DNA of 64,000 nt from Bacillota bacterium (GTDB taxonomy: Bacteria > Bacillota > UBA4882 > UBA8346): assembly GCA_029776205.1 (NCBI GenBank), contig JAKOTQ010000096.1:1-64000 (forward strand), in the 5' to 3' direction. A model generated the notes under the pieces. The model did not search any database, was not told the origin of the DNA, and was given only the letters and a program-made list of their open reading frames with translations. How positions within the stretch are numbered: position 1 is the first letter of the stretch; each line of letters starts with the position of its first letter. Positions 7,930-17,094 of this stretch are shown here, in pieces. The position numbers and the translations under genes were made by a program.

Positions 7930-8502
7930 TTAAAAATTTTCGTATTGGAAATTCGGTTCCACCTTGGGATATTTCGGATTGACCAATACTTTCATCTTCG
8001 GGATGGGCCAAAAGATAAAAATGGCTTTACCCACTAAATTATCATATGGCACGAATCCCACATCCGGATCGCGACTATCCTTGCTGTAATTACGGTTATC
8101 TCCCATGGCAAATACTGCCCGCTCCGGTACAGTGGCAAAATCGTAATCCGTTACCATCAATTCTTTAATATAAGGTTCTTTCAACTCTTCACCGTCAACA
8201 TATACTTTACCGTCGCGAATATAAATCGTCTGGTTAGGTCCAGCAATAACCCGCTTAATATATTTGACGGTAGGATTTTTCGGATATTTTAACACGATAA
8301 TGTCGCCGGTTTTGGGCGGACGTATTCGATATATAAATTTATTGACCAACAATCGTTCGCCGTCCCATAAGGTAGGCTCCATGGAACTGCCTTTGACCAG
8401 GAACGATTGAACGATAAAAATCATAATAAACAGGATCGTAATTACCGCAATGGCAAATGCTTCAACATTCTCGCGAAACACGGATTTTTTGATCTCCAAC
8501 AT
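7930..8502 (-). CDS. lepB: Signal peptidase I
   Basis: This type I signal peptidase cleaves signal peptides of exported proteins on the outer face of the cytoplasmic membrane. From the ATG at 8502, which has a GGAGG site, the product has 190 residues. It has one N-terminal transmembrane helix (about 15-35), the catalytic serine in GSSMEPT (Ser40) and the catalytic lysine in YIKRVIAG (Lys83), plus the MGDNRNYSKDSR box. A longer reading back to 8589 would overlap rplS and lacks such a site. It is last in the ylxM-ffh-rpsP-rplS operon, so SRP targeting and signal cleavage share a transcript. Confidence 0.95.
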   Translation of the reverse strand: MLEIKKSVFRENVEAFAIAVITILFIMIFIVQSFLVKGSSMEPTLWDGERLLVNKFIYRIRPPKTGDIIVLKYPKNPTVKYIKRVIAGPNQTIYIRDGKVYVDGEELKEPYIKELMVTDYDFATVPERAVFAMGDNRNYSKDSRDPDVGFVPYDNLVGKAIFIFWPIPKMKVLVNPKYPKVEPNFQYENF

Positions 8503-8539
8503 GGAACGTCCTCCTAACAATGGACAAACTACTATGGCA

Positions 8540-8887
8540 TCAGCTGTCCCGACGTTCTTCGATACGGGCCGATTTACCGGAACGTTCACGCAGATAATAC
8601 AATTTCGCCCGGCGGACCCGTCCTTTACGCATTAATTCAATTTTATCCAACATCGGGGAATGAACCGGGAAGGTCCGTTCAACACCGATACCTTGGGATA
8701 CTTTTCTCACGGTAAAGGTTTCCTTCAAACCGCCATGGCTGCGGCGAAGAACAACGCCTTCAAACACCTGAATCCGTTCTTTACCGCCTTCCACGACTTT
8801 TACGTGAACTCTGACAGTATCACCCGGTTGAAAATCAGGGATATCCGTACGCATCATTTCCTTTTCTAACGTATCAATAATGTTCAT
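8540..8887 (-). CDS. rplS: 50S ribosomal protein L19
   Basis: L19 lies at the 30S-50S interface (bridge B8). The 115-residue sequence is collinear with the family, with [20 protein letters not shown] near the N-terminus and [18 protein letters not shown] at the C-terminus. The order trmD-rplS-lepB is the conserved arrangement in Bacillota. Confidence 0.98.
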   Translation of the reverse strand: MNIIDTLEKEMMRTDIPDFQPGDTVRVHVKVVEGGKERIQVFEGVVLRRSHGGLKETFTVRKVSQGIGVERTFPVHSPMLDKIELMRKGRVRRAKLYYLRERSGKSARIEERRDS

Positions 8888-8923
8888 TGGCTGAACCTCC
8901 TTTCAAATCGAAACTAGTAAAAT

Positions 8924-9652
8924 TTATTCTTCTTCAAGCAACCGCTGATCTTCTTTGGTCAGCACCAGTTTTTGAAACAAATCCGGCCGACGCTCGGCTG
9001 TCCTTTTTAACGCCTGTTTACGGCGCCATGCTTCGATCTGCGCATGATGACCGCTTAATAGTACTTCCGGAACTTTCATCCCGTTAAATTCAAACGGGCG
9101 GGTATATTGCGGATAGTCCAGAAGATCCTCGGTAAATGAATCATGAACCGCCGAATTTTCCGATCCCAGCACTCCCGGGACCAACCGGGCAACGGCATCA
9201 CTGACAACCATCGCGGCTAATTCTCCGCCGGTTAAAACATAATCCCCAATGGAGAGTTCCAAATCAACCCAAGCGCGAATACGCTCATCAAATCCTTCAT
9301 AATGGCCGCAAATCAGGATCAAGTGACGGCGAGTTGCCAGTTGGCGCGCACGTTCCTGCTTAAAGACTTCGCCTTGAGGTGTCAACAAGATAACCGTAGC
9401 ATCAGGCTTCACCGCTTTGGCAGCTTGCAAAGCCCGGTAAATCGGTTCCGGCTTTAAGACCATCCCGCTACCGCCGCCATAAGGTGTATCATCAACCATC
9501 CGATGCTTATCATAAGTGAAATCCCGATAGTTTACAAAACGGAATTCGATAAGCTGTTGTTCTTGAGCACGTTTTAAAATACTATGATTAAACGGGCCCT
9601 CGAACATCTCTGGAAACAAGGTGAGGATTTGAATCAGCATTGGTTCACTCAT
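8924..9652 (-). CDS. trmD: tRNA (guanine37-N1)-methyltransferase TrmD
   Basis: TrmD methylates G37 of tRNAs reading CNN codons, preventing +1 frameshifting. The 242-residue protein has [13 protein letters not shown] at the N-terminus and the trefoil-knot AdoMet site with [12 protein letters not shown] and [16 protein letters not shown]. The start at 9652 is favoured by a GGAGGG site 8 nt upstream; the ATG four codons later is also possible. It overlaps the end of rimM by 8 bp. Confidence 0.98.
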   Translation of the reverse strand: MSEPMLIQILTLFPEMFEGPFNHSILKRAQEQQLIEFRFVNYRDFTYDKHRMVDDTPYGGGSGMVLKPEPIYRALQAAKAVKPDATVILLTPQGEVFKQERARQLATRRHLILICGHYEGFDERIRAWVDLELSIGDYVLTGGELAAMVVSDAVARLVPGVLGSENSAVHDSFTEDLLDYPQYTRPFEFNGMKVPEVLLSGHHAQIEAWRRKQALKRTAERRPDLFQKLVLTKEDQRLLEEE

Positions 9653-10163
9653 CGAGCAAGCCCTCCGGAAGATCCACCAGCATTTTGGATTGGGAAAGAT
9701 CGATCTCCCGAACCACTGATTTCAATGCGGGGATCAACACCTCTTTCCGGTCATTATTTCGGACCAGGTAAACATCATTAGCTCCGGTTTGAATCACTTG
9801 TTCAACACGACCAAGCATTTCCCCGCTAGTCGTAAAAACCGTTAACCCCTCAATCTCATCGAGATAATAACGTCCCGGCGGCAACTTTGGTCGTTCATTG
9901 CGGGGAATACATAATAACCCTCGGCCTAACGCTTCAGCAGCATTCAAATCATCGATCCCCTTAAACTTAAGTAACACAAATTGCCGAAAGGGCCGATAGC
10001 TTTCAACCTGAAGCTCTTTGACTCCCAAAAGACTTTTTAAGAAAACCCGCTTTAATTTTGCGAACCGCCTTGGATCATCGGTCAGTGGTACTACTTTAAC
10101 CTCACCTTTAATCCCTTGGCATTTTACAATTTCCCCAACAGCAATCAGATCGGATCCATCCAT
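9645..10163 (-). CDS. rimM: Ribosome maturation factor RimM
   Basis: RimM assists maturation of the 30S head by binding S19. The product from the ATG at 10163 has 172 residues, with the N-terminal RimM barrel ([16 protein letters not shown]) and a C-terminal PRC barrel (about 100-165, with [11 protein letters not shown] and [14 protein letters not shown]). I prefer this ATG because GTGAGG precedes it by about 6 nt. A GTG at 10175 overlapping the khpA stop as GTGA is the alternative. Confidence 0.96.
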   Translation of the reverse strand: MDGSDLIAVGEIVKCQGIKGEVKVVPLTDDPRRFAKLKRVFLKSLLGVKELQVESYRPFRQFVLLKFKGIDDLNAAEALGRGLLCIPRNERPKLPPGRYYLDEIEGLTVFTTSGEMLGRVEQVIQTGANDVYLVRNNDRKEVLIPALKSVVREIDLSQSKMLVDLPEGLLDE

Positions 10164-10171
10164 CGAAAACC

Positions 10172-10405
10172 TCACCGGTTGGTTAACTCGACCGCAACTT
10201 TTTTATTATCCCGCATTGCGCAGGACTTCACGACCGTACGAAGGGCTTTGATAATTCGGCCCTGTTTCCCGATGATTTTACCGACATCCTCAGGATTGAC
10301 AGTGATCTCGATTAATGTTTGATTGTTTCGCTCAAACTCCTCTACAATGACGTCTTCCGGGTGGTCAACCAAGGCTTTGGTAACTTGTAAGACCAAATCT
10401 TTCAT
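10172..10405 (-). CDS. khpA: KH-domain RNA-binding protein KhpA
   Basis: This 77-residue single-KH protein carries the RNA-contacting loop GKIIGKQGRIIKALRTVV. KhpA (YlqC) forms a complex with KhpB/Jag in Gram-positive bacteria and affects cell division and elongation. Its place between rpsP and rimM is the standard one. It is read in the same operon; its stop overlaps a possible rimM GTG start. Confidence 0.94.
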   Translation of the reverse strand: MKDLVLQVTKALVDHPEDVIVEEFERNNQTLIEITVNPEDVGKIIGKQGRIIKALRTVVKSCAMRDNKKVAVELTNR

Positions 10406-10418
10406 GGTAACACCTCAC

Positions 10419-10679
10419 TCATTTGCCAGAAGCTTCAGCAATAACGCCAGCCTGCTTCAACAGCCGTTTTACGGTGTCTGAAGGTTGTGCGCCTTTTTTA
10501 AGCCAATCCTGGGTCTTTTCTTTATCGATAACCAATTCCACCGGATCAACAATCGGATTGTAATGTCCGAGGATTTCGATGAAGCGACCGTCGCGAGGAG
10601 CTCTGGAATCAGCGACCACCAAACGGTAAAAGGGTCTCTTTTTGGCTCCCATTCTATTTAAACGGATTCGAACTGCCAT
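10419..10679 (-). CDS. rpsP: 30S ribosomal protein S16
   Basis: The 86-residue product starts [19 protein letters not shown], the classic S16 N-terminus. A GGAGG site precedes this ATG; a few in-frame codons upstream (to 10694) are not needed. S16 binds 16S rRNA early in 30S assembly. It sits between ffh and khpA. Confidence 0.98.
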   Translation of the reverse strand: MAVRIRLNRMGAKKRPFYRLVVADSRAPRDGRFIEILGHYNPIVDPVELVIDKEKTQDWLKKGAQPSDTVKRLLKQAGVIAEASGK

Positions 10680-10740
10680 TTCTTCACCTCCCAATCTTAA
10701 ATGAATGATATATTTTTATTGCCTTGTAGAGCAGCATTCT

Positions 10741-12069
10741 CTACATGAAAGGCAATTTGGGTAACTTTCCTTTGCTGCCGATCTCAGCCAACTGTTTCAT
10801 CATCTTTCGGCTCTGCTCAAACTGTTGCAATAGCCGGTTAACAGCCTGGACACTGGTCCCTGATCCGGCGGCAATTCGTCGACGGCGGCTGCCGTTAATG
10901 ATCGACGGATTGGCCCGTTCCTCTTTAGTCATGGACTGAATAATCGCTTCCAGATGAGCCATTTCCTTTTCGTCAATCTGAACCCCTTTGAGCTGCTTGG
11001 AAAAGTTTCCCGGAAGCATTCCCAAGATTTGATCGAGGGGCCCCATCTTTTTCATTTCCCGCATTTGACCAAGAAAATCATTAAGATCAAATTCGGCTTT
11101 ACGCATCTTGTCAAAAAGGGTTTTCGCCTTAACCGGATCCACATTGGCTTCAGCTTTTTCAATCAGTGTTAATACGTCGCCCATGCCCAAAATCCGGGAA
11201 GCCATCCGCGATGGATGAAACACTTCAAAGTTTTCCATCTTCTCGCCCATGGCTGCAAATTTAATCGGGCATTGGGTGACGGCCCTGACTGACAAAGCGG
11301 CACCACCCCGGGTATCACTGTCCAACTTGGTAAGAACCACACCGGTTAAAGGAATCGCTTTCCGGAAAGCATCAGCCACATTGACCGCATCCTGACCGGT
11401 CATGGCATCCACAACCAGTAGGATTTCTTGGGGATGGACATTCTCTTCGATTTGTTTTAACTCATCCATCAATTCTTCGTTGATATGCAAACGGCCGGCA
11501 GTGTCAATAATAATCACGTCCCGCTGATAGGACTCACCATATTTCACAGCTTCCCGGGCAATCTGAACCGGATTGGCTCCCTCGACTGTAAATACCGGAA
11601 TATCCAGTTGATTCCCCAACACCTGCAATTGCTTAATCGCTGCAGGACGATATATATCCGCCGCAACCAACAACGGCCGTCGGCCCTGTTTTTTGAGGAA
11701 TGCGGCCAATTTGCCGGAACTGGTGGTTTTACCGGCGCCCTGCAAACCAACCATCATAATCACAGTCGGTGGATTATCCGCCATTTTTAGCGGTGATTCC
11801 TTCTCACCCATCAATTGGGTCAGCTCATCATAGACCACTTTAATCACTTGCTGGCCTGGGGTTAAACTGCTTAAAACCTCCTGGCCGATGGCCCGTTCCT
11901 TCACCCGGGCGATGAAGTCTTTCACCACTTTATAGCTGACATCAGCTTCTAATAACGCAAGACGTACTTCCCGAAGGGAATCTTCGATATTTTTCTCGGT
12001 AAGCTTACCCATACCGCGAAGTTTTTTGAAGGTTTCCTGTAGTTTATTGGAAAGGTTCTCGAAAACCAT
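10741..12069 (-). CDS. ffh: Signal recognition particle protein Ffh
   Basis: Ffh binds signal sequences emerging from the ribosome and delivers them with FtsY to SecYEG. The 442-residue protein has the N domain (1-90), the GTPase domain with GLQGAGKTTSSGKLA near 105-120, DTAGRLH and TKLDSDTRGG, and a methionine-rich M domain (about 300-442) that binds SRP RNA. The M domain contains the SGTSVQAVNRLLQQFEQSRKM element. It follows ylxM after 85 bp. No SRP RNA gene is visible in this window. Confidence 0.98.
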   Translation of the reverse strand: MVFENLSNKLQETFKKLRGMGKLTEKNIEDSLREVRLALLEADVSYKVVKDFIARVKERAIGQEVLSSLTPGQQVIKVVYDELTQLMGEKESPLKMADNPPTVIMMVGLQGAGKTTSSGKLAAFLKKQGRRPLLVAADIYRPAAIKQLQVLGNQLDIPVFTVEGANPVQIAREAVKYGESYQRDVIIIDTAGRLHINEELMDELKQIEENVHPQEILLVVDAMTGQDAVNVADAFRKAIPLTGVVLTKLDSDTRGGAALSVRAVTQCPIKFAAMGEKMENFEVFHPSRMASRILGMGDVLTLIEKAEANVDPVKAKTLFDKMRKAEFDLNDFLGQMREMKKMGPLDQILGMLPGNFSKQLKGVQIDEKEMAHLEAIIQSMTKEERANPSIINGSRRRRIAAGSGTSVQAVNRLLQQFEQSRKMMKQLAEIGSKGKLPKLPFM

Positions 12070-12154
12070 CTGCGAACCTCCTGTTTTCCAGTATTGATAG
12101 TATATCTATATTGCCACCGGCCCATATCGGCCATTCGAGCGTCTGTTAAAATTC

Positions 12155-12514
12155 TTACTCCGTGGCCAGCAGCTGTTCAATCTTTGACTGTATCTTGGAA
12201 ACATAGGCCTGGCCTGGATGTTCCAATGGAATACTCTCCGCTAAGCTATTCAGATCGGCATTGATGCTTTTTAATAAAGCTTGTTGCATCAAAAAGCGTT
12301 TGAGCAAACCCAATTTTGCCTCATATTCTTCCAAAATACGTTGGCTCCGGTGTAACAGATCATGGACTGCCTGGCGCGAAACAGCTTCTTTCTCGGCAAT
12401 TTCAGTCATTGACCAATCCTCGTTATAATAAAGATCCATGATCTTTTGCTGTTTTTCCGTTAACAATCCGCCATAAAAATCATAAAGCAAGCCGGTTTTA
12501 ACCAGGTCTTCCAC
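12155..12514 (-). CDS. ylxM: YlxM, helix-turn-helix SRP-associated protein (UPF0122)
   Basis: YlxM is a small HTH protein encoded next to ffh throughout Bacillota; in streptococci it modulates SRP activity. I place the start at the GTG at 12514 (119 residues) because GGAGG lies 5 nt upstream; the frame extends to a TTG at 12535 without a ribosome-binding site. The sigma-70 region-4-like HTH spans about residues 15-70 (LTEKQQKIMDLYYNEDWSM, then VSRQAVHDLLHRSQ). Because the protein looks DNA-binding, the palindromes at its own promoter raise the possibility of autoregulation, which is untested. Confidence 0.93.
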   Translation of the reverse strand: MEDLVKTGLLYDFYGGLLTEKQQKIMDLYYNEDWSMTEIAEKEAVSRQAVHDLLHRSQRILEEYEAKLGLLKRFLMQQALLKSINADLNSLAESIPLEHPGQAYVSKIQSKIEQLLATE

Positions 12515-12531
12515 TTTCGCCTCCGAATGCG

Positions 12532-12549
12532 TCAAGTAAAATTACTTAA
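12532..12549. promoter_or_regulatory. Palindrome B (operator candidate) at the ylxM start point
   Basis: An 18-bp near-palindrome, TCAAGTAAAATTACTTAA, begins at the predicted transcription start of the ylxM promoter. It shares the pattern TCAAGTAAAnTTnCTT with palindrome A at 12582-12599, 50 bp away. Confidence 0.5.
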
Positions 12550-12556
12550 CAGCGAT

Positions 12557-12585
12557 AGTATACCTCCACTCTACCGGATTGTCAA
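12557..12585 (-). promoter_or_regulatory. Sigma-A promoter of the ylxM-ffh-rpsP-rplS-lepB operon
   Basis: On the minus strand a perfect TTGACA (12580-12585) and TATACT (12557-12562) are separated by 17 bases. The start point is predicted near 12550, about 36 nt upstream of the ylxM GTG. The -35 box overlaps palindrome A. Confidence 0.8.
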
Positions 12586-12599
12586 GTAAATTTCCTTGA
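12582..12599. promoter_or_regulatory. Palindrome A (operator candidate) overlapping the ylxM -35
   Basis: TCAAGTAAATTTCCTTGA is an 18-bp palindrome with one mismatched pair. It covers four bases of the -35 box. Together with palindrome B it would bracket RNA polymerase, an arrangement typical of repression. Confidence 0.5.
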
Positions 12600-12715
12600 A
12601 TGATTAGATATTCTAAAACTGCCATTTTAGCCCGCTTTTGTCGAATTACCGGAAATAGCAGGACTTTTATCTCTAATCCCGAAGATGTCATCAAAATAGC
12701 GAAAGGCGGTAGACA

Positions 12716-13231
12716 ATGACTAAAAAATTGATCACTCTTTTGACTTTAGCATTTTTGTTGATAACAGGAACCCAAACCGTGCTAGGCAATGACTTAGCCG
12801 ACGACCGTTCGACCAAGGATTATAGTGTGGGTTGGCAGTATTCCCGCCCCATGTATGGCCTTGCCGTTAAAATCCCAGTGTCTGAAGGCTACTTTATCCA
12901 GCCGGTACTCTCCTTTAACACATCTGAAGACAACACTTCATCTAAAGGATGGTATTCAGCCGGATTACGGGCCTTTATCAATCTCCCCAAACGCGAAGAT
13001 TTTCAGCCCTATACCGGAATTGGTGCTGGACATTATAAACAATACCGTGAAACCAATCATGTCAGTACCGATTCATCCTCTAGCAACAGTTATGAAGCAT
13101 TTATCGGCTTTGAGTACCAAAAATATGTCATTCGTCCTTCTGTGGAAATCGCCATGGGAAGTTACACGAAGAAAAACGGGGATCATTTTGGTGGATTCAG
13201 TTTGAATGTGGGGTTAGCTTACTCCTTTTAG
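12716..13231 (+). CDS. Small outer-membrane beta-barrel protein, function unknown
   Basis: This 171-residue protein has a signal peptide (about 1-24, ending VLG). The rest alternates polar and aromatic residues in short strands and ends LNVGLAYSF, with the terminal aromatic residue that directs barrels to the BAM complex. The size fits an 8-stranded barrel of the OmpX/OmpA-N or lipid A deacylase-like kind, but no catalytic motif is visible. A serine-rich loop (about 115-125) would face outward. It is alone on the plus strand, divergent from ylxM. Start supported by AAAGGCGG upstream. Confidence 0.7.
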   Translation: MTKKLITLLTLAFLLITGTQTVLGNDLADDRSTKDYSVGWQYSRPMYGLAVKIPVSEGYFIQPVLSFNTSEDNTSSKGWYSAGLRAFINLPKREDFQPYTGIGAGHYKQYRETNHVSTDSSSSNSYEAFIGFEYQKYVIRPSVEIAMGSYTKKNGDHFGGFSLNVGLAYSF

Positions 13232-13273
13232 CCATGGGAAAACCAATAAAAGTTGCGGTTAGCGGGAAAACGG

Positions 13274-14932
13274 TCAATGAACCACCTGTTTTGAACCGAT
13301 ATCACTATTGACCGGGAACATTCCCGCCCATCCGCAGCAGACCCTGTTTTTACCGGTGTGTTTGGCTTCATAAAGAGATTTATCCGCATATTCAATTAAA
13401 CCTTTGACATCGACTGCATGTTGCGGCAACGTGGCTACACCCAAAGAAACGGTGACCGGCGCCTGTACATCTTTCAATTGTTCAACCGAACGCCGAATAC
13501 TTTCGGCAATCTGCATTGCCAGTGCATTCGCGCAATTTCGCAAGATCACGGCCATCTCCTCCCCGCCATACCGGGCTACAATATCTCCTTCCCGGACGGC
13601 TTCCACAATCACTCCGGCCACTTTCTTCAAAAGCTGGTCTCCGGCGGGGTGCCCAAAGGTATCATTATACTTCTTAAAATTGTCCACATCGATCATTATT
13701 AACGAAAGAGTCCTATCCCGTCTGACTGCATCTTCAATGATCTCATTAAAATATCTACGATTATAAAGTCCGGTTAACCCGTCGGTATCGGCTTTCCGTT
13801 TCTCTTGCTCAAGCTGAATGGCATTTTGCAAAGCGATACTGGCTTGATGAGTAATACTCACCATGATCTGAGATTCTTCTTCAGAGATATTTTTCACCTG
13901 ATAATCAGCAACCACGACCGCCCCGACAATGGTCTCATCTTCGATGATAAGGGGATAAGCAAACAGCGATTTAACCGGTGTACCTGCAAAAGCATGAATC
14001 AATTCGGTATGCTTATAAATATCCGAGCATAACAAAGGCTTTTTAAAAACCAAAATCGGAGCCAAAGTCAAACTGTATCGTGTCAAAGGATATTCGTGGT
14101 AACGATCGATCCAGTTTTTTTCCCATCCAAACTCATCAGCTATCCGTAATTTTCCTTGCATATCAAAGATCATCACAGCTGCCATGGGTGTAGCACTATG
14201 TTCATGTATTGTTTTGAGCGTTTCCGCAAGAATCTGATTTACATCGGAACTTTTGGAAATCTCCTTCAGAAAATGATTCAAGCGTTGAAGATCGTTGTTT
14301 TTCCGAACCAAAGCTTTGGTTGACACTTCTTCAACCATTAAATACGTATGATGTACCAGAAAACCAGCAAAAAATCCAGCCATATAAAGATAACCGGCAC
14401 CAAGCAACATCGAGACCATGGACTGACTTCCGGCGAAATACGCCCCAGTAACATAGATCCCAGCCATCAATGTACACCAGCCGGCCAAACAAATGTAACC
14501 CCCACGAATGGCCGCTGCCACCACTGGCAGAAATAAAAATGGATAAAGTCGGCTCTCGGCTCCGCCGGTCCGGGCAATCATATAGGCCGTAAAAATCACA
14601 TCCATTCCCAGCACCAAATAACGCAACGGACGCATCAATAAATTTTTAAGAAAAGATATCCAAGAGCCGAGAAGATTCCATACAATATAGATTCCGGCCA
14701 ATATATAATCACTGCTGCTTCCTTGGACTCCCAGCGCCAAACTAATGCCAACTCCATGCCAAGGAGCCATTTTCATCCGAATATCCATTAATGAAGTTAT
14801 AAATGCTTGGTGATGATTGCCGATCACATTCGTTTTGGATTTCACGCCGTTTCCTCCAACCAAAACCAATATTTGTTCGAAATATTCGTTAATAATTGGG
14901 AAAATTCCTGCTTTTTCCGTTGAATCCACCAT
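13274..14932 (-). CDS. Membrane GAF-GGDEF diguanylate cyclase
   Basis: The 552-residue protein has about five transmembrane helices (about 60-200), a GAF-like sensor domain (about 225-375) and a C-terminal GGDEF domain (about 380-535). The active-site loop is GGEEM (456-460), a variant of GGEEF; the metal-binding region IMIDVDNFKKYNDTFGH is intact, and so is the product-inhibition I-site R447-D450 five residues upstream. It therefore probably makes c-di-GMP with feedback control, although the M in place of F is unusual. Two PilZ proteins and a degenerate-GGDEF regulator in this window are plausible targets. The start codon has no strong ribosome-binding site, so the first residues are uncertain. 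Confidence 0.88.
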   Translation of the reverse strand: MVDSTEKAGIFPIINEYFEQILVLVGGNGVKSKTNVIGNHHQAFITSLMDIRMKMAPWHGVGISLALGVQGSSSDYILAGIYIVWNLLGSWISFLKNLLMRPLRYLVLGMDVIFTAYMIARTGGAESRLYPFLFLPVVAAAIRGGYICLAGWCTLMAGIYVTGAYFAGSQSMVSMLLGAGYLYMAGFFAGFLVHHTYLMVEEVSTKALVRKNNDLQRLNHFLKEISKSSDVNQILAETLKTIHEHSATPMAAVMIFDMQGKLRIADEFGWEKNWIDRYHEYPLTRYSLTLAPILVFKKPLLCSDIYKHTELIHAFAGTPVKSLFAYPLIIEDETIVGAVVVADYQVKNISEEESQIMVSITHQASIALQNAIQLEQEKRKADTDGLTGLYNRRYFNEIIEDAVRRDRTLSLIMIDVDNFKKYNDTFGHPAGDQLLKKVAGVIVEAVREGDIVARYGGEEMAVILRNCANALAMQIAESIRRSVEQLKDVQAPVTVSLGVATLPQHAVDVKGLIEYADKSLYEAKHTGKNRVCCGWAGMFPVNSDIGSKQVVH

Positions 14933-15163
14933 CAGTCATTCCGTTGACCGAAAATAATTCCAGACCCTAAACGAACACATCGGTTTCATCCTTCGACACC
15001 GACAATTAGCATGTTATCCCAAGCCCTCCTAGCCCTCACCGATTTATTGGAATCTGATGGAACCTGTGATTTTTTAAGCGATTGAACTGGACGAAAAGCA
15101 TTTTCCAATGTATTCTAAAATAGATGTGCCATATTTATTTACACCACCGAAGGAGCGTTCATC

Positions 15164-16084
15164 ATGACCTCAAGTATACTGGCAGAACAAACCCTAACTC
15201 TTTTTATGATTATCATTATCGGATATATCGCGCGCCGTACCAACGTTATCAAAGCGGATATGACCAAGAAACTATCGGATTTTTTACTATACGTAACCTT
15301 ACCGTTATTGATTATCACTTCATTTAATTTTCAGTTTTCCAAAACCATGTTAGTGAACGGAGGAATCATTTTAATAAGTTCATTTGCAGCCCATTTTGCC
15401 GGTTACGGGCTGGGGAAATTATTGTTTGTCCGTTTTCCGGCTTCTAAAAGAAAGATATTAGTTTTCGCTGCCGTGTTTTCAAATTGTGGTTTTATGGGAA
15501 TTCCAATAATTGAAAGCATCTATGGAAAAGTCGGCGTTTTCTACAGTTCCATCTACCAGGTAGCTTTTAATCTTCTGATATGGACTTTGGGAATTATCAT
15601 TTTCACTGAAAAACTGGACCGTCAAACCGCAAGGTCAACCCTTACCAATCCTGGAATTATTGCGGTATTTATCGGAATGATTCTTTTTGTCTTCTCCATC
15701 CCGCTGCCTGCCCCTGTACTCAAAACTTTTTCTATGGTTGGTTCGATGACCACACCGTTGTCTATGATTATCGTCGGTGCAACCCTAGCCGAATGCCGAT
15801 GGCAGGAACTTTTCTCCGACTTATCCGTCTATTATGGCAGCCTGATCCGATTGATCATCCTACCATTAATGACTATGGTAATACTCAAGTTTTTTCACCT
15901 GGACCCCATCGTCACCGGTGTTTGCGTCCTCTCGGTCGCAATGCCAGTCGCCGCAACAACCGCTATCATTTCCGAACTGTATGACGGTGATACTTCTCTG
16001 GCTTCCCGCCTGATTTTCCTTTCCACGGTTTTTTCCATCATCACCATTCCAGGGGTTATGGTGGTATTTGAAATTTTTTCATAA
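15164..16084 (+). CDS. AEC family transporter
   Basis: The 306-residue protein has about ten hydrophobic helices in the 5+5 layout of the auxin efflux carrier (AEC) family, including the SDFLLYVTLPLLIITSF and VFSNCGFMGIPIIESIYG segments typical of the two crossover regions. Bacterial members export or import small organic acids such as malate or malonate; the substrate here is not determined. It starts after AAGGAG. It is alone on the plus strand, divergent from the GGDEF gene, and converges on the LysM gene with a shared terminator. Confidence 0.85.
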   Translation: MTSSILAEQTLTLFMIIIIGYIARRTNVIKADMTKKLSDFLLYVTLPLLIITSFNFQFSKTMLVNGGIILISSFAAHFAGYGLGKLLFVRFPASKRKILVFAAVFSNCGFMGIPIIESIYGKVGVFYSSIYQVAFNLLIWTLGIIIFTEKLDRQTARSTLTNPGIIAVFIGMILFVFSIPLPAPVLKTFSMVGSMTTPLSMIIVGATLAECRWQELFSDLSVYYGSLIRLIILPLMTMVILKFFHLDPIVTGVCVLSVAMPVAATTAIISELYDGDTSLASRLIFLSTVFSIITIPGVMVVFEIFS

Positions 16085-16142
16085 GTTCCGCACAGATCGC
16101 TATATTTTACCGGTTACAGTTATATAAAACCCGTACCCGCAA

Positions 16143-16170
16143 TAAAAAAAGGCCGAATTCGGCCTTTATT
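16143..16170. terminator. Bidirectional terminator between the AEC and LysM genes
   Basis: AAAGGCCGAA/TTCGGCCTTT is a perfect palindrome (16148-16167) with an A7 run on the left and TTTATTTA on the right. The stronger T-run is on the minus strand, immediately after the LysM gene, whose stop codon lies inside the stem. Confidence 0.8.
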
Positions 16171-17002
16171 TACACCGTTTTCCTTTGCCTTTCCGATCCC
16201 GGCATCTTCTGGAACGATATGGGCATTCGTCCCAAGGCACAACCATATACACAGGCATCGGACACATGGGCATCGGGTTATAATTGGGCGGACAGGGCCT
16301 TACCATCGGAGGCACCGCCGGAACCGTTCCCACCGGAGGCTCACTCGGCGGCATAGGCATCGGCACTGGCGGTACAACCTGAGTCGGCGGCGTCGCTGGC
16401 GGTTCCATCGGCATCGGTAAGGTGACAGCCGGCGGTTGAGCCGTCGCTGCCGGAATACAAATAACCTGGCCAGGAACGATCCGATCGGGATTGGTAATCT
16501 GCGGATTGGCAGCCACCAATGCTGCCAACGTAATATGATGACGCCTGGCTATTTCAAACAATGTATCCCCGGCACGAACCGTATACAACATTCCATTGGG
16601 ACAATGGATGGTCGTTCCGCCCGGAATACATATTTCCTGTCCAGGGAAAATTTCATTGGGATTAGTAATTTGCGGGTTTGCCCGGATTAATGCATCTAAC
16701 GTTACACCAAAACGCTGAGCGATGGAATACATGGTATCTCCAGCAACCACACGATACATCCGGCCGCCCGGACACGGCATATCCGACCCTGCCGGAATAC
16801 ATATCACCTGTCCAGGACGGATCACATTTGGATCAGCAATGTGAGGATTGGCATCAATTAAGCGTTGTAGCGAAATATTAGCCCGTTGAGCGATGGAAAA
16901 CATGGTATCCCCGGAACGTATAGTATACAGATGTCCATTGGGGCACGGCGGATTCATTGCGATGTTTTCCCCCATTGAACTTTCATTTATTTGATCAGAC
17001 AT
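16166..17002 (-). CDS. Triple-LysM protein with proline/methionine-rich tail
   Basis: Three LysM domains (about 24-71, 82-128 and 139-186) share YxIxxGDTxxxIAxR and NPxxIxPGQxICIP. Each is framed by cysteines (PCPNG or PCPGG before, ICIP at the end), so each could be closed by a disulfide. A low-complexity P/M-rich tail (about 190-255) and a basic end (RCRDRKGKGKRCK) follow. There is no signal peptide or membrane helix. Similar cytosol-made LysM proteins in spore formers attach to the spore cortex or coat, which is an inference here. LysM binds N-acetylglucosamine polymers. A GGAGG site precedes the ATG. Confidence 0.88.
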   Translation of the reverse strand: MSDQINESSMGENIAMNPPCPNGHLYTIRSGDTMFSIAQRANISLQRLIDANPHIADPNVIRPGQVICIPAGSDMPCPGGRMYRVVAGDTMYSIAQRFGVTLDALIRANPQITNPNEIFPGQEICIPGGTTIHCPNGMLYTVRAGDTLFEIARRHHITLAALVAANPQITNPDRIVPGQVICIPAATAQPPAVTLPMPMEPPATPPTQVVPPVPMPMPPSEPPVGTVPAVPPMVRPCPPNYNPMPMCPMPVYMVVPWDECPYRSRRCRDRKGKGKRCK

Positions 17003-17094
17003 ACTGGGACCTCCTCATCAATCAAGCTTAATGTTCTAATGTAACATATTCTGGAGTCCCGCGTTTGGTCACACCTGGTACAGATTTTTTGCAA

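Noticed and set aside
12124-12150. GCCGATAT on the minus strand between ylxM and ffh, a possible sigma-28 -10.
   Set aside because: No TAAA at the right distance (only TTAA at 14), and a flagellar promoter for ffh is unlikely.
12600-12715. c-di-GMP (GEMM) riboswitch upstream of the small outer-membrane protein gene.
   Set aside because: The conserved GEMM core sequences are absent.
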